DNA of 64,000 nt from Bacteroidales bacterium (GCA_024401395.1 JAKSLD010000011.1:1-64000); one strand, 5' to 3'; positions 40,101 to 48,057 are shown, counted from the stretch's first letter. The notes: a model not told the origin generated them from the letters alone. Translations and numbers: made by a program.

Positions 40101-40522
40101 TAGAGAGTATCTCAGAGAGGATATCACTTTATAAAGAGGCAGACAGTCTGCAGACCACCGAGGCTATTGATGCCTTTAAATCGCGCTTAGTAGACAGATT
40201 CGGCCCATTGCCAGAAGCCGCAGAAGCCCTATTGCAGATAGTAGATGCCCGTATTATAGCACAAAAACTAGGTGTCGAGAAGTTGATATTGAAAAGAGGC
40301 AAGCTATTACTCCATTTTGTGAGCGATCCTAATTCGGCATTCTACCAGTCACCGATATTTGCTGGTATTATAGACTGGATGCAGCGCAATGGAAGGAAAG
40401 CCTCCATGAAAGAAGAAAAAGGCAGGTTGTCGTTGATATTCAAAGAAGAGATGAATATAGACAAGATGGTAGTTGCCCTTAGAGACATTCATTTTACAGC
40501 CATAGAAGGCGTGCTGAAATAA
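37103..40522 (+). CDS. mfd: Transcription-repair coupling factor Mfd
   Basis: DNA translocase that removes RNA polymerase stalled at lesions and recruits UvrA. 1139 residues: UvrB-homology region (~1-330; YEPGQYSIRGSIVDIFSF), RNA polymerase-interaction domain (~440-510; VGDYVVHIDHGICIFNGL), helicase core with Walker A CGDVGFGKTE (~590), DEEQ box IDEEQRFGV (~690), TATPIPRTLQFSLMGARD, and the C-terminal TRCF domain (~980-1090). Full length for the family. Start at 37103 is 18 bp after the upstream terminator. Confidence 0.96.
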   Translation: MQFVPTTPADQLLSLYKNDDRVGKIRDFLSDASAEQLYLRGLSYSARALVIASVCKRGVVVCSERDDAPYLYHDLTKLVGEDKVFLLPSSFKHRSSADGYDAQNIQLRTEAVSQLFGGQDVIVVTHPQAAAEKVITTTDLQENTLKLNCGERISIQFLTDVLIEYGFERVDFVYEPGQYSIRGSIVDIFSFASDVPFRIDFFGDEVDSIRTFELDSQLSVNKLNEVLIVPDLSMGSSENRQRVSLLEALPADMPLWVEQPNLTEDFVAQAYEQAQIAARSAETSAAEGAKRLSISDFVAPEDWAKALDNHKRILMVAPTTAIPEGAYSINFSILSQPSFKKNFDLLEDDIYYRLADQYQVYILSDNSRQLERLGAILKERKRKLKYSEIKTSLHAGFVDTVARVCIYTDHQIFERYHKYALRNEKMRTSQQSLTLKELSQLKVGDYVVHIDHGICIFNGLTSQNINGRITETVLLSFAGSDRIFVNVQSLHKISKYRGKEGVEPKIRALGSAYWDNLKEKTKKHVKDIASNLIKLYARRKDEEGYAFSPDTFLQQELEASFLYEDTPDQYKATQAIKKDMEKKAPMDRLVCGDVGFGKTELAIRAAFKAVSDNKQVAVLVPTTVLAFQHYNTFKARLKDFPCTIEYISRLRKTSETRAVLKGVKEGSVNIVIGTHRLIGKDVEFKDLGLLIIDEEQRFGVAVKEKLKELKVNVDTLTLTATPIPRTLQFSLMGARDLSVLQTPPSNRQPIQTEVRVFSEEAMCEAIKFEVDRGGQVFIINNRINHLMELQRVLAKLMPDLRTVVGHGQMDGMQLESIMLDFIDGEYDVLLATTIIESGLDIPNANTIIINNAHMFGLSELHQLRGRVGRSNKKAYCYLFAPPLAQLTQEGRRRLKIIGEFSDLGSGFNIAMQDLDIRGTGNVLGAEQSGFISDIGYEAYQKILQEALIELKQNEYKELFKDEKGNGDEEEGESLKIDELVFVSDTQIDTDEEAIFPQTYIESISERISLYKEADSLQTTEAIDAFKSRLVDRFGPLPEAAEALLQIVDARIIAQKLGVEKLILKRGKLLLHFVSDPNSAFYQSPIFAGIIDWMQRNGRKASMKEEKGRLSLIFKEEMNIDKMVVALRDIHFTAIEGVLK

Positions 40523-40555
40523 AAGTTATCATTTCAAGCAAGGCTCTGGGTAGCG

Positions 40556-40598
40556 TCTGTATATAGCCTGTATTAAGAGAGCGTTAAGAGAGCGTTAG
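40556..40598 (+). repeat. 11-bp-period intergenic array (copy III)
   Basis: Units close at 40566, 40577, 40588 and 40598. CCTGTATTAAGAGAGCGTTA here matches the array at 5-57 closely. Lies just after mfd. Confidence 0.75.
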
Positions 40599-40647
40599 AG
40601 AAAAAGCAAAAACAGAAAAAGTAAGATATTAATAATGTTGTTTACGA

Positions 40648-40676
40648 AGCCCTGTCGGAAGACAAGGCTTTCTTTT
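40648..40676 (+). terminator. Terminator after mfd
   Basis: AGCCCTGTC / GACAAGGCT with loop GGAA and TTTCTTTTT after it; one mismatched or wobble pair. Confidence 0.75.
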
Positions 40677-40683
40677 TGTGTGA

Positions 40684-40740
40684 ACTAAAAAATTTAGGCG
40701 GGCAACTAAAAATTATAGTCGAAAAACTAGATAAAATAGT
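40684..40740. promoter_or_regulatory. Three phased BlaI-type operator sites
   Basis: ACTA-N7-TAGT dyads at 40705-40719 and 40726-40740, and ACTA-N7-TAGG at 40684-40698. Starts are exactly 21 bp apart. The last overlaps the TTG of the promoter, as expected for repression by the BlaI-like product encoded next. Confidence 0.7.
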
Positions 40741-40769
40741 TGCACGTGAAGAAAATATAGTTACCTTTG
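40740..40769 (+). promoter_or_regulatory. Promoter TTG-N19-TACCTTTG of the blaI operon
   Basis: TTG at 40740-40742 and TACCTTTG at 40762-40769 with 19 bp between. The start codon of blaI is 27 bp downstream of the -7 box. Confidence 0.82.
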
Positions 40770-40795
40770 CAATATCAGATTAAGAGATACTTGAT

Positions 40796-41155
40796 ATGAA
40801 GAAGTTGACCAAGAAAGAAAACGAGCTCATGGAGCTATTCTGGGCGGAGGGTGCGATGTTCGTCAAGGACTTATTAGAGAAGTACGACGAGCCAAAGCCA
40901 CACTTCAATACCCTGTCCACCATGGTACGCACCCTTGAGGCGAACGGGTATCTGTCGCACAAGGCATACGGAAATACCTATCAGTATTACCCTATAGTGA
41001 CGAAAGAAGAGTATGGCGGTACGTCAATAAACAATATGGTAGCCAATTTCTTCAACGGATCATATATGGATGCTGTCTCGGCGTTTGTCAAAGAAGAGAA
41101 GATATCCATAGAAGAGCTAGAGGCACTTATAGAGCAAGTGAAGAATAATTCCTGA
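40796..41155 (+). CDS. BlaI/MecI/CopY-family repressor
   Basis: Winged-helix repressor of 119 residues. The N-terminal DNA-binding domain reads LTKKENELMELFWAEGAMFV, then FNTLSTMVRTLEANGYLSHK; the C-terminal half (~75-119) is the dimer region and the likely cleavage target of BlaR1. It precedes an M56 protease gene by 53 bp, the usual bla/mec regulatory pair. Three dyads overlapping its promoter suggest autorepression. No beta-lactamase gene follows, so the regulon must differ from the classic one. Confidence 0.92.
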   Translation: MKKLTKKENELMELFWAEGAMFVKDLLEKYDEPKPHFNTLSTMVRTLEANGYLSHKAYGNTYQYYPIVTKEEYGGTSINNMVANFFNGSYMDAVSAFVKEEKISIEELEALIEQVKNNS

Positions 41156-41208
41156 ACACAGGATTCCCTTATTTGTAATTTCTCTTATCTCATACAATTA
41201 CACAGTTT

Positions 41209-43038
41209 ATGATAACTACAATATTGACATACGAATTGAAGGTTGCGATTCTACTGGCGACGTTCTATATGTTCTATAGACTACTGCTCAGTAAGGAGAC
41301 CTTCCATAAGGTAAACAGGTGCATATTGCTATTCACTGCCATTGCCTCGTTTGTGCTGCCGTTCTGCGTTATAACATATACCAAGACAGAGATAGCCGTT
41401 CAGAGAGCATTCTCGGTAGAGATAGGAGACGGCATGTTGCAGATGGTGGCAGTTGAAGAAGATTATTTTCAGGAAAACTGGTGGAAGATAATCTTGCTGT
41501 CCGTCATGGCTGTAGGAGCGTTTGTTGTAGCTTTCAGGACAATACGATCGATAATCAGAGTAAAAAAGATAATCAGAGAAGGAGAACACAGGTTTTTGCT
41601 TGATGGGACAGAGATAGTAGTATCAGACAAAGCCACGAGCGGGCCATTCAGTTGGATGCATTATATAGTAATGTCGCCAGAAGAGGTGAACGAATCCAAC
41701 CGTTCCATTATCAGGCACGAGCAAGGACATATAGAATACGGTCATTCCTGGGATATTATCATTACAGACCTATTGACATCAATACAATGGTTCAATCCAG
41801 CTATATGGATGTTGAGGTCAGATTTACGGGCATTGCATGAGTATCAGGCAGACGATTATGCCTTGAGGAGCGGAATCAATGCCAAAGAATATCAGTTGCT
41901 TTTAATTAAGAAAGCCATTAGCATGAGCGGCTACTCGGTTGCTAACGGCTTCAATCACAGTATACTTAAAAATCGAATCACTATGATGCTTTCCAGAAAG
42001 TCATCGGTACGCGGTCTTATGAAGACCCTGTACCTAATCCCAGCTGTCGGGATAAGTTTGACAGCATTTGCGGAGACCAAGACTATTTACGTCTCGGCAG
42101 AGGAAGAGGTTACCAATCCAGTAACCGAGAGCGAAGTTACAGAGAATCCTGTTATTTTGCAAGACGAAGTAGTAGCTGCTGTAGGAACCAATAATCCAGG
42201 AGCCGAAGCAGAGACAGACGGAGATGAGGACGAAGCCTTCGTGATGGTAGAAGAGATGCCAAAATTTCCTGAAGGAGAAGAGGCACTGCGTAAATTCCTA
42301 GCAGAATCTTTGAAATATCCAGAAGAGGCAAAGAAGCAAGGGATACAGGGTAGAGTATTTGTGTCATTTATTGTTGACAAAGAGGGATACGTGAAGGATG
42401 TAAAAGTTGCGAGAAAAGTCAACAAGTATCTAGATGCAGAGGCAGTCCGTGTAGTGTCATCGATGCCTAGGTGGATACCAGGCAAGCAGAGAGGAGAAGC
42501 TGTAAGTGTATCTTATACTGTTCCGATAAAATTTGCGCTCGGAGAAAACGAAACGGCAAGGCCAAAACATGCTGAGCTAGACCTTACGGGGTACACCTAC
42601 TACATAGACGGCAGGCTATCGAGCGTAGAAGAATTTGAGAAGATTCCGACAGAAGAGATTATGAGTTTTGTGCCGAACAAAGAAGAAAAAGAGGTAAGGA
42701 TTTCGACAAGGGCGAACATAAAAGACCTAGTAAGCGAGCCAAATGAGACAAAGCCATCGTTCCCTGGCGGTATGGATGCGATGATGGAATACCTACGAAA
42801 CAACACCAGGTACCCTGAATCGCAAAAGGCCAAGAAGATGAACGGGTACATAAACGTAGTATTTGAGGTAGACACGAAGGGTGCGATAACCATCAAGTCG
42901 CACGAAAAAGGCAATGAGGACTTTGAAAAAGAAGCTGTAAGAGTAATATCCTCGATGCCGAACTGGATACCAGGTTCGAAGCAGACGCAAAAAGTGACGT
43001 ACAACATACCAGTTATGTTCTGGGCACCAGAAGCGTAA
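41209..43038 (+). CDS. M56 (BlaR1-like) metallopeptidase with two TonB-type domains
   Basis: Membrane sensor-protease of 609 residues. Four hydrophobic segments (~10-27, ~36-57, ~92-112, ~280-296) surround the zinc motif RHEQGH (HExxH, H170-H174). After an acidic linker come two TonB C-terminal-type domains, ~345-445 (VSFIVDKEGYVKDVKVARKV) and ~510-605 (INVVFEVDTKGAITIKSHEK). Family members cleave BlaI-type repressors after an envelope signal. Instead of a penicillin-binding sensor this one has TonB folds, the common Bacteroidota layout, so the signal is unlikely to be a beta-lactam. Confidence 0.92.
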   Translation: MITTILTYELKVAILLATFYMFYRLLLSKETFHKVNRCILLFTAIASFVLPFCVITYTKTEIAVQRAFSVEIGDGMLQMVAVEEDYFQENWWKIILLSVMAVGAFVVAFRTIRSIIRVKKIIREGEHRFLLDGTEIVVSDKATSGPFSWMHYIVMSPEEVNESNRSIIRHEQGHIEYGHSWDIIITDLLTSIQWFNPAIWMLRSDLRALHEYQADDYALRSGINAKEYQLLLIKKAISMSGYSVANGFNHSILKNRITMMLSRKSSVRGLMKTLYLIPAVGISLTAFAETKTIYVSAEEEVTNPVTESEVTENPVILQDEVVAAVGTNNPGAEAETDGDEDEAFVMVEEMPKFPEGEEALRKFLAESLKYPEEAKKQGIQGRVFVSFIVDKEGYVKDVKVARKVNKYLDAEAVRVVSSMPRWIPGKQRGEAVSVSYTVPIKFALGENETARPKHAELDLTGYTYYIDGRLSSVEEFEKIPTEEIMSFVPNKEEKEVRISTRANIKDLVSEPNETKPSFPGGMDAMMEYLRNNTRYPESQKAKKMNGYINVVFEVDTKGAITIKSHEKGNEDFEKEAVRVISSMPNWIPGSKQTQKVTYNIPVMFWAPEA

Positions 43039-43069
43039 AAGATAAGAAAGGTGAAAAATAGAGGTTAGC

Positions 43070-43105
43070 AACAGGCGGCACAAAAAGAATGCCGCCTGTT
43101 CTAAT
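43070..43105 (+). terminator. Hairpin between blaR1 and TPR gene
   Basis: AACAGGCGGCA / TGCCGCCTGTT, 11-bp perfect stem with a 9-nt loop and no long T run. Probably an attenuator, since the next gene starts 18 bp later without its own promoter box. Confidence 0.65.
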
Positions 43106-43122
43106 TAAAAAAGAAAGACGAC

Positions 43123-44277
43123 ATGAGAATATTCTTGACAATATTACTACTAATATGTGCAAACATTACAGCCATGGGGCAGAAAAACATGGCGCAAATT
43201 GTGGACAGCCTATCGCAGGATACATTGAACTACCAGTCGATGTATATGGTCGGAAAGATACACGAGAACCGAGGGCGAAACAGCATGGCCTTGCCATTCT
43301 TTGAAAGAGCAGACAAGTTGGTTCCGTCCGATTCTACCAAGCACCGAGTAGCATACAATCTCTATCAGAGTGGGTATTACAAGAGAAGTGTGGCTATTGC
43401 AAAGGGGTTGGTGAGTAGAGATACCACATCGGTAGAGAATCTTACCCTGTTGGCGGCGGGGTACGAGAAGATAATGGCTCGAGACTCGGCGGCGCAGGTG
43501 CAGATGAAGATTATGCTATTAGAGCCAGACAATAATGCCAGTCTGGTGAATATGTGCAAGAACCTCATAGCACTAGACGAGCAAAAGCCAGAAGATGTGC
43601 GAGTGGATACTGCGCTATATTTTCTGAGGAAGTACAGAGAGATAGACTCATTGAATCTATTTGTAAATGAGCTATATGGCAGAAAGCTATTCTTCAAGAA
43701 AGAATACGAGCAGTCGCTTACAGAGTACAAAAAACTCAAGGCAGTAGGAGATGTGAGGACAAATATCAACTATTATCTGGCGCAGAACTATGCGTATCTA
43801 GACAGTATAGAGCAAGCCTGTGAGGCCTATGAAGCATTGCTTGGGCAGCTGAAGAATAATGGAGCCAACGTACTGATGAAATATGGTATGCTATGTGCGA
43901 ACAATGACAAGCAAGAGAAGGCTATTGAACTGATAAACGAAGCCTGGAAGCAGTCAGAAATGCCACAAGCTGTTAAGGCATTGATGATAAAGACATTAGG
44001 TAGATGCTATTATGGGATAGGAGATTATGAGAATGCTAAGCAGATGTTACTGATGTGGTACGATATGGACAATGAGAATTACGAGTCGGTGCAGATGCTA
44101 GCCAATATAGCATACAGGACCAACCAAGAGAGAGAAGAGAAAAAATGGATAGAGAAGTTGATGACGATAGTCAGTAGTCCAACATTTGAGTTCCGAGGAG
44201 TGATGAGGGTAGATTGGTACGAGAAGCGATTGAGAGAGATAAAAGAAGAAGAGTTCATGAAAGGGGAGAAGAGATAG
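43123..44277 (+). CDS. Exported TPR protein of the blaI-blaR1 operon
   Basis: 384 residues with a signal peptide (MRIFLTILLLICANITAMGQ). The rest is built of helix pairs of TPR type (YMVGKIHENRGRNSMALPFF, AYNLYQSGYYKRSVAIAKGL, AQNYAYLDSIEQACEAYEAL, LGRCYYGIGDYENAKQMLLM). It probably acts in the periplasm in protein contacts. Position after blaI-blaR1 is common in Bacteroidota and suggests it is the output gene, or part of the sensor. Function unknown. Confidence 0.82.
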   Translation: MRIFLTILLLICANITAMGQKNMAQIVDSLSQDTLNYQSMYMVGKIHENRGRNSMALPFFERADKLVPSDSTKHRVAYNLYQSGYYKRSVAIAKGLVSRDTTSVENLTLLAAGYEKIMARDSAAQVQMKIMLLEPDNNASLVNMCKNLIALDEQKPEDVRVDTALYFLRKYREIDSLNLFVNELYGRKLFFKKEYEQSLTEYKKLKAVGDVRTNINYYLAQNYAYLDSIEQACEAYEALLGQLKNNGANVLMKYGMLCANNDKQEKAIELINEAWKQSEMPQAVKALMIKTLGRCYYGIGDYENAKQMLLMWYDMDNENYESVQMLANIAYRTNQEREEKKWIEKLMTIVSSPTFEFRGVMRVDWYEKRLREIKEEEFMKGEKR

Positions 44278-44290
44278 TTGGGATATAATA

Positions 44291-44342
44291 TGCTGTATCA
44301 AGTCTGTATTCGGAGAAGTCCCTTGTTCATCGCAATTTTTTA
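44291..44342 (+). repeat. 11-bp-period element with end motif (copy IV)
   Basis: Units close at 44302 and 44313, then AGAAGTCCCTT, GTTCATCGCAA and six T, still in 11-bp steps. The end motif CCCTTGTTCATCGCAATTTT is shared with 20017-20040. Directly after the TPR gene. Confidence 0.72.
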
Positions 44343-44497
44343 TTTTAAATGATTCTAGACAGAGGTGCGAAAAACGTTTTTTTTGTAGTAAAACGGAAGT
44401 CATATAAGGGAGATGAGCCACACTGTTTGGAAAGATAGAGCAGTATGTGACAAAGTATATTTTTGGTATATGTATGTTCTTGAATTAGAATAATGTC

Positions 44498-44505
44498 TAT
44501 CTTTG
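44498..44505 (+). promoter_or_regulatory. -7 box of the PE-linker protein gene
   Basis: TATCTTTG fits TAnnTTTG, 19 bp before the start at 44525; a TTG 15 bp upstream is closer than usual. Confidence 0.65.
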
Positions 44506-44524
44506 CCTATTGCAATAGAAATTA

Positions 44525-46390
44525 ATGATGAATATGCAACACAAAATATTTGCAGTAATTGTGACAGGCCTCTTGACACTTGTCGGGGTAAGGGCACAGG
44601 ATATAGCATTGACGACAGATAATTTTTCTCAGGTTATACTTGATGCCGTAAAGCCATACGACAACAACCCGGCCGATGGCAAATTGTCTGATGAGGAAAG
44701 CAAGAGTCTTATGCTTCTGAGACTAGACGACTCGTCAAAATCCGTTATAGATTTGAAAGGTGTAGAAAAGTTGGCATACCTTAACGAGTTGAAGCTGGTA
44801 GGGTTTACTGTAAATGGCGATTTCAGTGCGTATAACTTTAAGACATTACATTTAGTAGACGGTGTTGTAGTTGGAAATGTGACGTTAGGCAAGAAGATGA
44901 TAGATGTTCTCGTGAGTAACTGTGACTTCAGCGGCACTGTGGTTATTCCTGAAGGTCAAGAGGATATCGGCGTCATTCAGATTTCTAATATCAGTGGCTT
45001 GACGACCCTTGTGCCAGACAATAAAGCAAAGCTACCATTCAGTTTTATACTATATGAATTGCCAGACTTGACAATGGTAGATGCTTCTACGGCAGGCTCT
45101 TTGTCGTTTCAAAAGGTACCAAAGTTGAAGGATATCACATGGAATCCCAATGGGTATACATATTTTTATGAATGTAATTTTTCTACGCTTTTGGGTATTC
45201 CTGATGCACCTGGTGGAGGAAAAATGAAAGTTGCCAGCAGTTATGATGTTAATTCAGATGTAACCATCAAAGTTCCTGATGAGAGTACGCCTATTTCGTT
45301 TGGAACAGAATTGGACGTTACGCGAATTAAGAAGTTGAAGAATGATGAGGCGTCGAGTGGTAATGCAGCAGAGGTGTCTGCTAATTCAGGTAATAATTGT
45401 ATTGATATAAACTGGAATGGAGAGACATCTGTTGTGATATCATATAGATATGATGCTTTTGATAACGATTCGCCATACATGTATGTTAAATTGCGTGTCA
45501 GTGTAAGTTCATCAGAGCCTGACCCCGAGCCGGAACCAGAGCCAGAGCCAGCAGATACAGAAAAGCCAGTAATAAAGGTAGGCGAAACGGTTCTTGGGAC
45601 TGCGGCAACATATGATGCAAGCGTTACGTTAACCATTACAGACAATACGGCTGTGACATCAGTGACTATAAATGGAGAAGATGCCACTGCACCATATACA
45701 ATCCCGGCTACAGATGGCACGTATGTGGTAGTAGCTAAGGATGCAGCAGACAATACAGCAACAGTGACAATTACCATAGAATTGCCAGTAGTGGAGCCTG
45801 AACCAGAGCCAGAACCTGAACCTGAACCAGCAGATACAGAGAAGCCAGTAATAAAAGTAGGCGAAACGGTTCTTGGGGCTACGGCTACATATGAGAACGG
45901 TGTTACATTGGTAATTACAGATAATAAGGGAGTTGTTTCGGTGAAGATAAATGGTGAGATTGCAGAAGCTCCGTATGTAATAAAGGATGAGGATGGCGAT
46001 TATAGTGTAGTTGCGGAAGATGCAGCGGGGAATAAAGCAGAAACAGTTGTTACGATTAAGCACCCTGTTGTGGAACCTGAACCAGAGCCAGAACCACAGC
46101 CTGAGCCAGAACCGCAACCGGAGCCTGAACCTGAACCACAGCCTGAGATTTTGCCTACGGATGTGAAGACTACAGTATTCAGAAGAGTTAAATCTGGGGA
46201 TTTCAAGGGTATTGAAGTAGTGTCTAAAGAGGCAATGCCTGTGTACGTTTATACAGAAGACGGCGTTAAAGTTGATGTAGAACCAGTGCAGTTAGGAAGT
46301 AGTTCGGCTTGTAGGATAGCATTGCCATCGGGAAAGTATAAGATTGACTTTGGCAGTCTGTTCCGTGGAATAGCAGTAGAAATAAAATAA
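44525..46390 (+). CDS. Exported protein with Pro-Glu linkers and two Ig-like repeats
   Basis: 621 residues; signal peptide to about residue 25 (ends VGVRAQ). The N-terminal ~300 residues have leucine-rich-like strands (LAYLNELKLVGFTVNGDFSA) of unrecognised family. Two ~90-residue modules follow (nt ~45520-45792 and 45793-46071), each a (EP)n linker, then ADTEKPVIKVGETVLG and a beta-sandwich ending TVTI, similar to bacterial Ig-like domains. A third (EP/QP)n linker and an ~75-residue C-terminal domain close the protein. Likely envelope or secreted; the stiff Pro-Glu linkers would span the periplasm. trxA follows after 22 bp. Confidence 0.8.
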   Translation: MMNMQHKIFAVIVTGLLTLVGVRAQDIALTTDNFSQVILDAVKPYDNNPADGKLSDEESKSLMLLRLDDSSKSVIDLKGVEKLAYLNELKLVGFTVNGDFSAYNFKTLHLVDGVVVGNVTLGKKMIDVLVSNCDFSGTVVIPEGQEDIGVIQISNISGLTTLVPDNKAKLPFSFILYELPDLTMVDASTAGSLSFQKVPKLKDITWNPNGYTYFYECNFSTLLGIPDAPGGGKMKVASSYDVNSDVTIKVPDESTPISFGTELDVTRIKKLKNDEASSGNAAEVSANSGNNCIDINWNGETSVVISYRYDAFDNDSPYMYVKLRVSVSSSEPDPEPEPEPEPADTEKPVIKVGETVLGTAATYDASVTLTITDNTAVTSVTINGEDATAPYTIPATDGTYVVVAKDAADNTATVTITIELPVVEPEPEPEPEPEPADTEKPVIKVGETVLGATATYENGVTLVITDNKGVVSVKINGEIAEAPYVIKDEDGDYSVVAEDAAGNKAETVVTIKHPVVEPEPEPEPQPEPEPQPEPEPEPQPEILPTDVKTTVFRRVKSGDFKGIEVVSKEAMPVYVYTEDGVKVDVEPVQLGSSSACRIALPSGKYKIDFGSLFRGIAVEIK

Positions 46391-46412
46391 CCAATATATA
46401 CCATTTCTAAAA

Positions 46413-46727
46413 ATGATAGAATTTACTGATCAGAATTTCCAGTCAGAAGTGCTTGATGCAAAGGGTGTTGTACTAGTAGACTTCTGGGCTGTGTGGTGTG
46501 GTCCTTGCAGAGCTCTTGCTCCATACGTAGAGCAGATAGCAGAGGAGTACGCAGGTAAGGTCAAGGTTGGCAAGCTAGATACAGAAGCCAATATGGACAC
46601 TACTTCTCAGATGGGAGTAATGAATATTCCTACCTTGCTCTTCTTCAAGGATGGGCAGTTGCGACAGAAGACTACAGGTTTAGTGTCTAAGTCGAAGATT
46701 GCTCAGATACTTGATACCTTGTTATAA
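46413..46727 (+). CDS. trxA: Thioredoxin
   Basis: Cytoplasmic dithiol reductant, 104 residues, with active site WCGPC (C29, C32), the cis-proline loop NIPTLLFF and the lysine-bearing strand VKVGKLDTEAN. No signal peptide. It lies 22 bp after the Pro-Glu linker gene with no promoter between, so it may be read from 44498 too; a terminator follows at 46753. Confidence 0.95.
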   Translation: MIEFTDQNFQSEVLDAKGVVLVDFWAVWCGPCRALAPYVEQIAEEYAGKVKVGKLDTEANMDTTSQMGVMNIPTLLFFKDGQLRQKTTGLVSKSKIAQILDTLL

Positions 46728-46752
46728 TATAGGTATAAGATAGATGATAACT

Positions 46753-46787
46753 AGGAGGCGGTTTCAGGAGAGACTGCCTCCTTTGTT
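46753..46787 (+). terminator. Terminator after trxA
   Basis: AGGAGGC...GCCTCCT stem with extra inner pairs, followed by TTTGTTG. Confidence 0.7.
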
Positions 46788-46841
46788 GTTGGCATATAGG
46801 AAGTTGGAAGTATAGAATTTATGATTTTTTAAGGACAATAT

Positions 46842-46872
46842 TTGTTTTTGGGTTTAGAAAGTACTATCTTTG
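46842..46872 (+). promoter_or_regulatory. Promoter TTG-N20-TATCTTTG of the rplM operon
   Basis: TTG at 46842-46844 and TATCTTTG at 46865-46872. It leaves a leader of about 230 nt before rplM. Confidence 0.75.
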
Positions 46873-46879
46873 CGCTCGA

Positions 46880-47109
46880 TTATTATCCGTTCTTGTGGAC
46901 AAATGCTTGAGATATAGCGTTTTGTGGGGTTGATGGCGATATGGTCATAAGGCACAAAACCCTACGGACGATGCACTATGTTGAGAGTGTTGGTTCACAC
47001 AATTTGTGAGAAGGGCGAGATTGAGATTCGAAGCGTGCTTTCCAATTTGGCTGAGAATTGAGAGATTGTCCGAAAATAATTAATTAAAGTTGGTCTAAAA
47101 TAAAAGACT
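46880..47109 (+). ncRNA. Long structured leader of rplM (candidate ribosomal-protein leader)
   Basis: About 230 nt without coding signs between promoter and rplM. GTTTTGTG (46919-46926) pairs perfectly with CACAAAAC (46953-46960). GGACAA near 46898 can pair with TTGTCC near 47068, closing the leader, and TTCACAC...GTGAGAA forms another hairpin. Leaders that bind a ribosomal protein and control such operons are known in Bacteroidia; I cannot confirm a match to a named family. Confidence 0.5.
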
Positions 47110-47565
47110 GTGAATACATTAAGTTACAAAACAGTATCCGCTAACAAGGAGACCGTAAAGAAGGAATGGGTCCTTGTTGACGCTCAGGATGTAGTTTTGG
47201 GTCGTCTTGCTTCAGCAGTGGCTAAGATCCTCCGTGGCAAGAACAAGCCTAACTTCACTCCTCATGTAGATTGTGGTGATAATGTTATCATTATCAACGC
47301 TGACAAGGTTAAGTTGACAGGTGATAAGCTCAACAGCCGTGTACTCTTCACTTATTCTGGCTACCCAGGTGGTCGTCATGACAAGACAGTTGCAGAGTTG
47401 CTTGCAAAGAATCCAGCACGTATGGTAGAGCGTACTATCAAAGGTATGCTTCCAAAGAATCGTCTTGGTGCGCAGCTTTTCCGCAATTTGAAGGTATATG
47501 CTGGTGCAGAGCACAATCAGGAGGCTCAACAGCCTAAGAAGTTGGATATCAACGCTATAATCTAA
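47110..47565 (+). CDS. rplM: Ribosomal protein L13
   Basis: Large-subunit protein, 151 residues, from NTLSYKTVSANKETVKKEW to the C-terminal QPKKLDINAII. RGKNKPNFTPHVDCGDNVII and YSGYPGGRH are L13 signatures. The start codon is GTG at 47110; no in-frame ATG precedes the conserved N-terminus. First gene of rplM-rpsI-rpsB-tsf. Confidence 0.97.
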   Translation: MNTLSYKTVSANKETVKKEWVLVDAQDVVLGRLASAVAKILRGKNKPNFTPHVDCGDNVIIINADKVKLTGDKLNSRVLFTYSGYPGGRHDKTVAELLAKNPARMVERTIKGMLPKNRLGAQLFRNLKVYAGAEHNQEAQQPKKLDINAII

Positions 47566-47572
47566 TTAGAAG

Positions 47573-47959
47573 ATGGAAGTTACAAACGCAATCGGACGTC
47601 GCAAGGCAGCAGTTGCTCGCGTATACGTCAGCGCTGGTAAGGGTCAGATCGTAATCAACAAGCGCGACCTCGCTACTTATTTCCCAGACGCTATTCTCCA
47701 ATTTATCGTAAAGCAGCCATTGGCTACACTTGGCGTTGCAGAGAACTATGATATCAAGGTAAACCTCAATGGTGGTGGTATCAAGGGTCAGGCAGAGGCA
47801 CTTCGCCTTGCTATTTCTCGCGCACTCGTGAAGATCGATGCTGAGAACAAGCCAGCTTTGAAGGCACAGGGTTTCATGACACGCGATGCACGTGTTGTAG
47901 AGCGTAAGAAGCCAGGTCGTCCAAAAGCACGCAAGAGATTCCAGTTCAGCAAGCGTTAA
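47573..47959 (+). CDS. rpsI: Ribosomal protein S9
   Basis: Small-subunit protein of 128 residues, 7 bp after rplM. NAIGRRKAAVARVYVSAGKG at the start and the basic tail KKPGRPKARKRFQFSKR, which reaches the P-site tRNA, are characteristic. The rplM-rpsI pairing is conserved in nearly all bacteria. Confidence 0.98.
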   Translation: MEVTNAIGRRKAAVARVYVSAGKGQIVINKRDLATYFPDAILQFIVKQPLATLGVAENYDIKVNLNGGGIKGQAEALRLAISRALVKIDAENKPALKAQGFMTRDARVVERKKPGRPKARKRFQFSKR

Positions 47960-48057
47960 TCTTTTGCATTATTATTTATTCAAATTAAGTTTAGTATCTA
48001 AACCGACAAGATGCCAAAAGACCTACTTGTTGGTTGCCTAAAACAGAACGTAAACAA

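Noticed and set aside
46880-47109. tRNA or other housekeeping RNA in the rplM leader
   Set aside because: No cloverleaf with a T-loop GTTC sequence or CCA end could be drawn; the stems fit a leader better.
48034-48057. Longer N-terminus for rpsB
   Set aside because: Begins at TTG and adds eight residues before the conserved S2 start MSRTNF.
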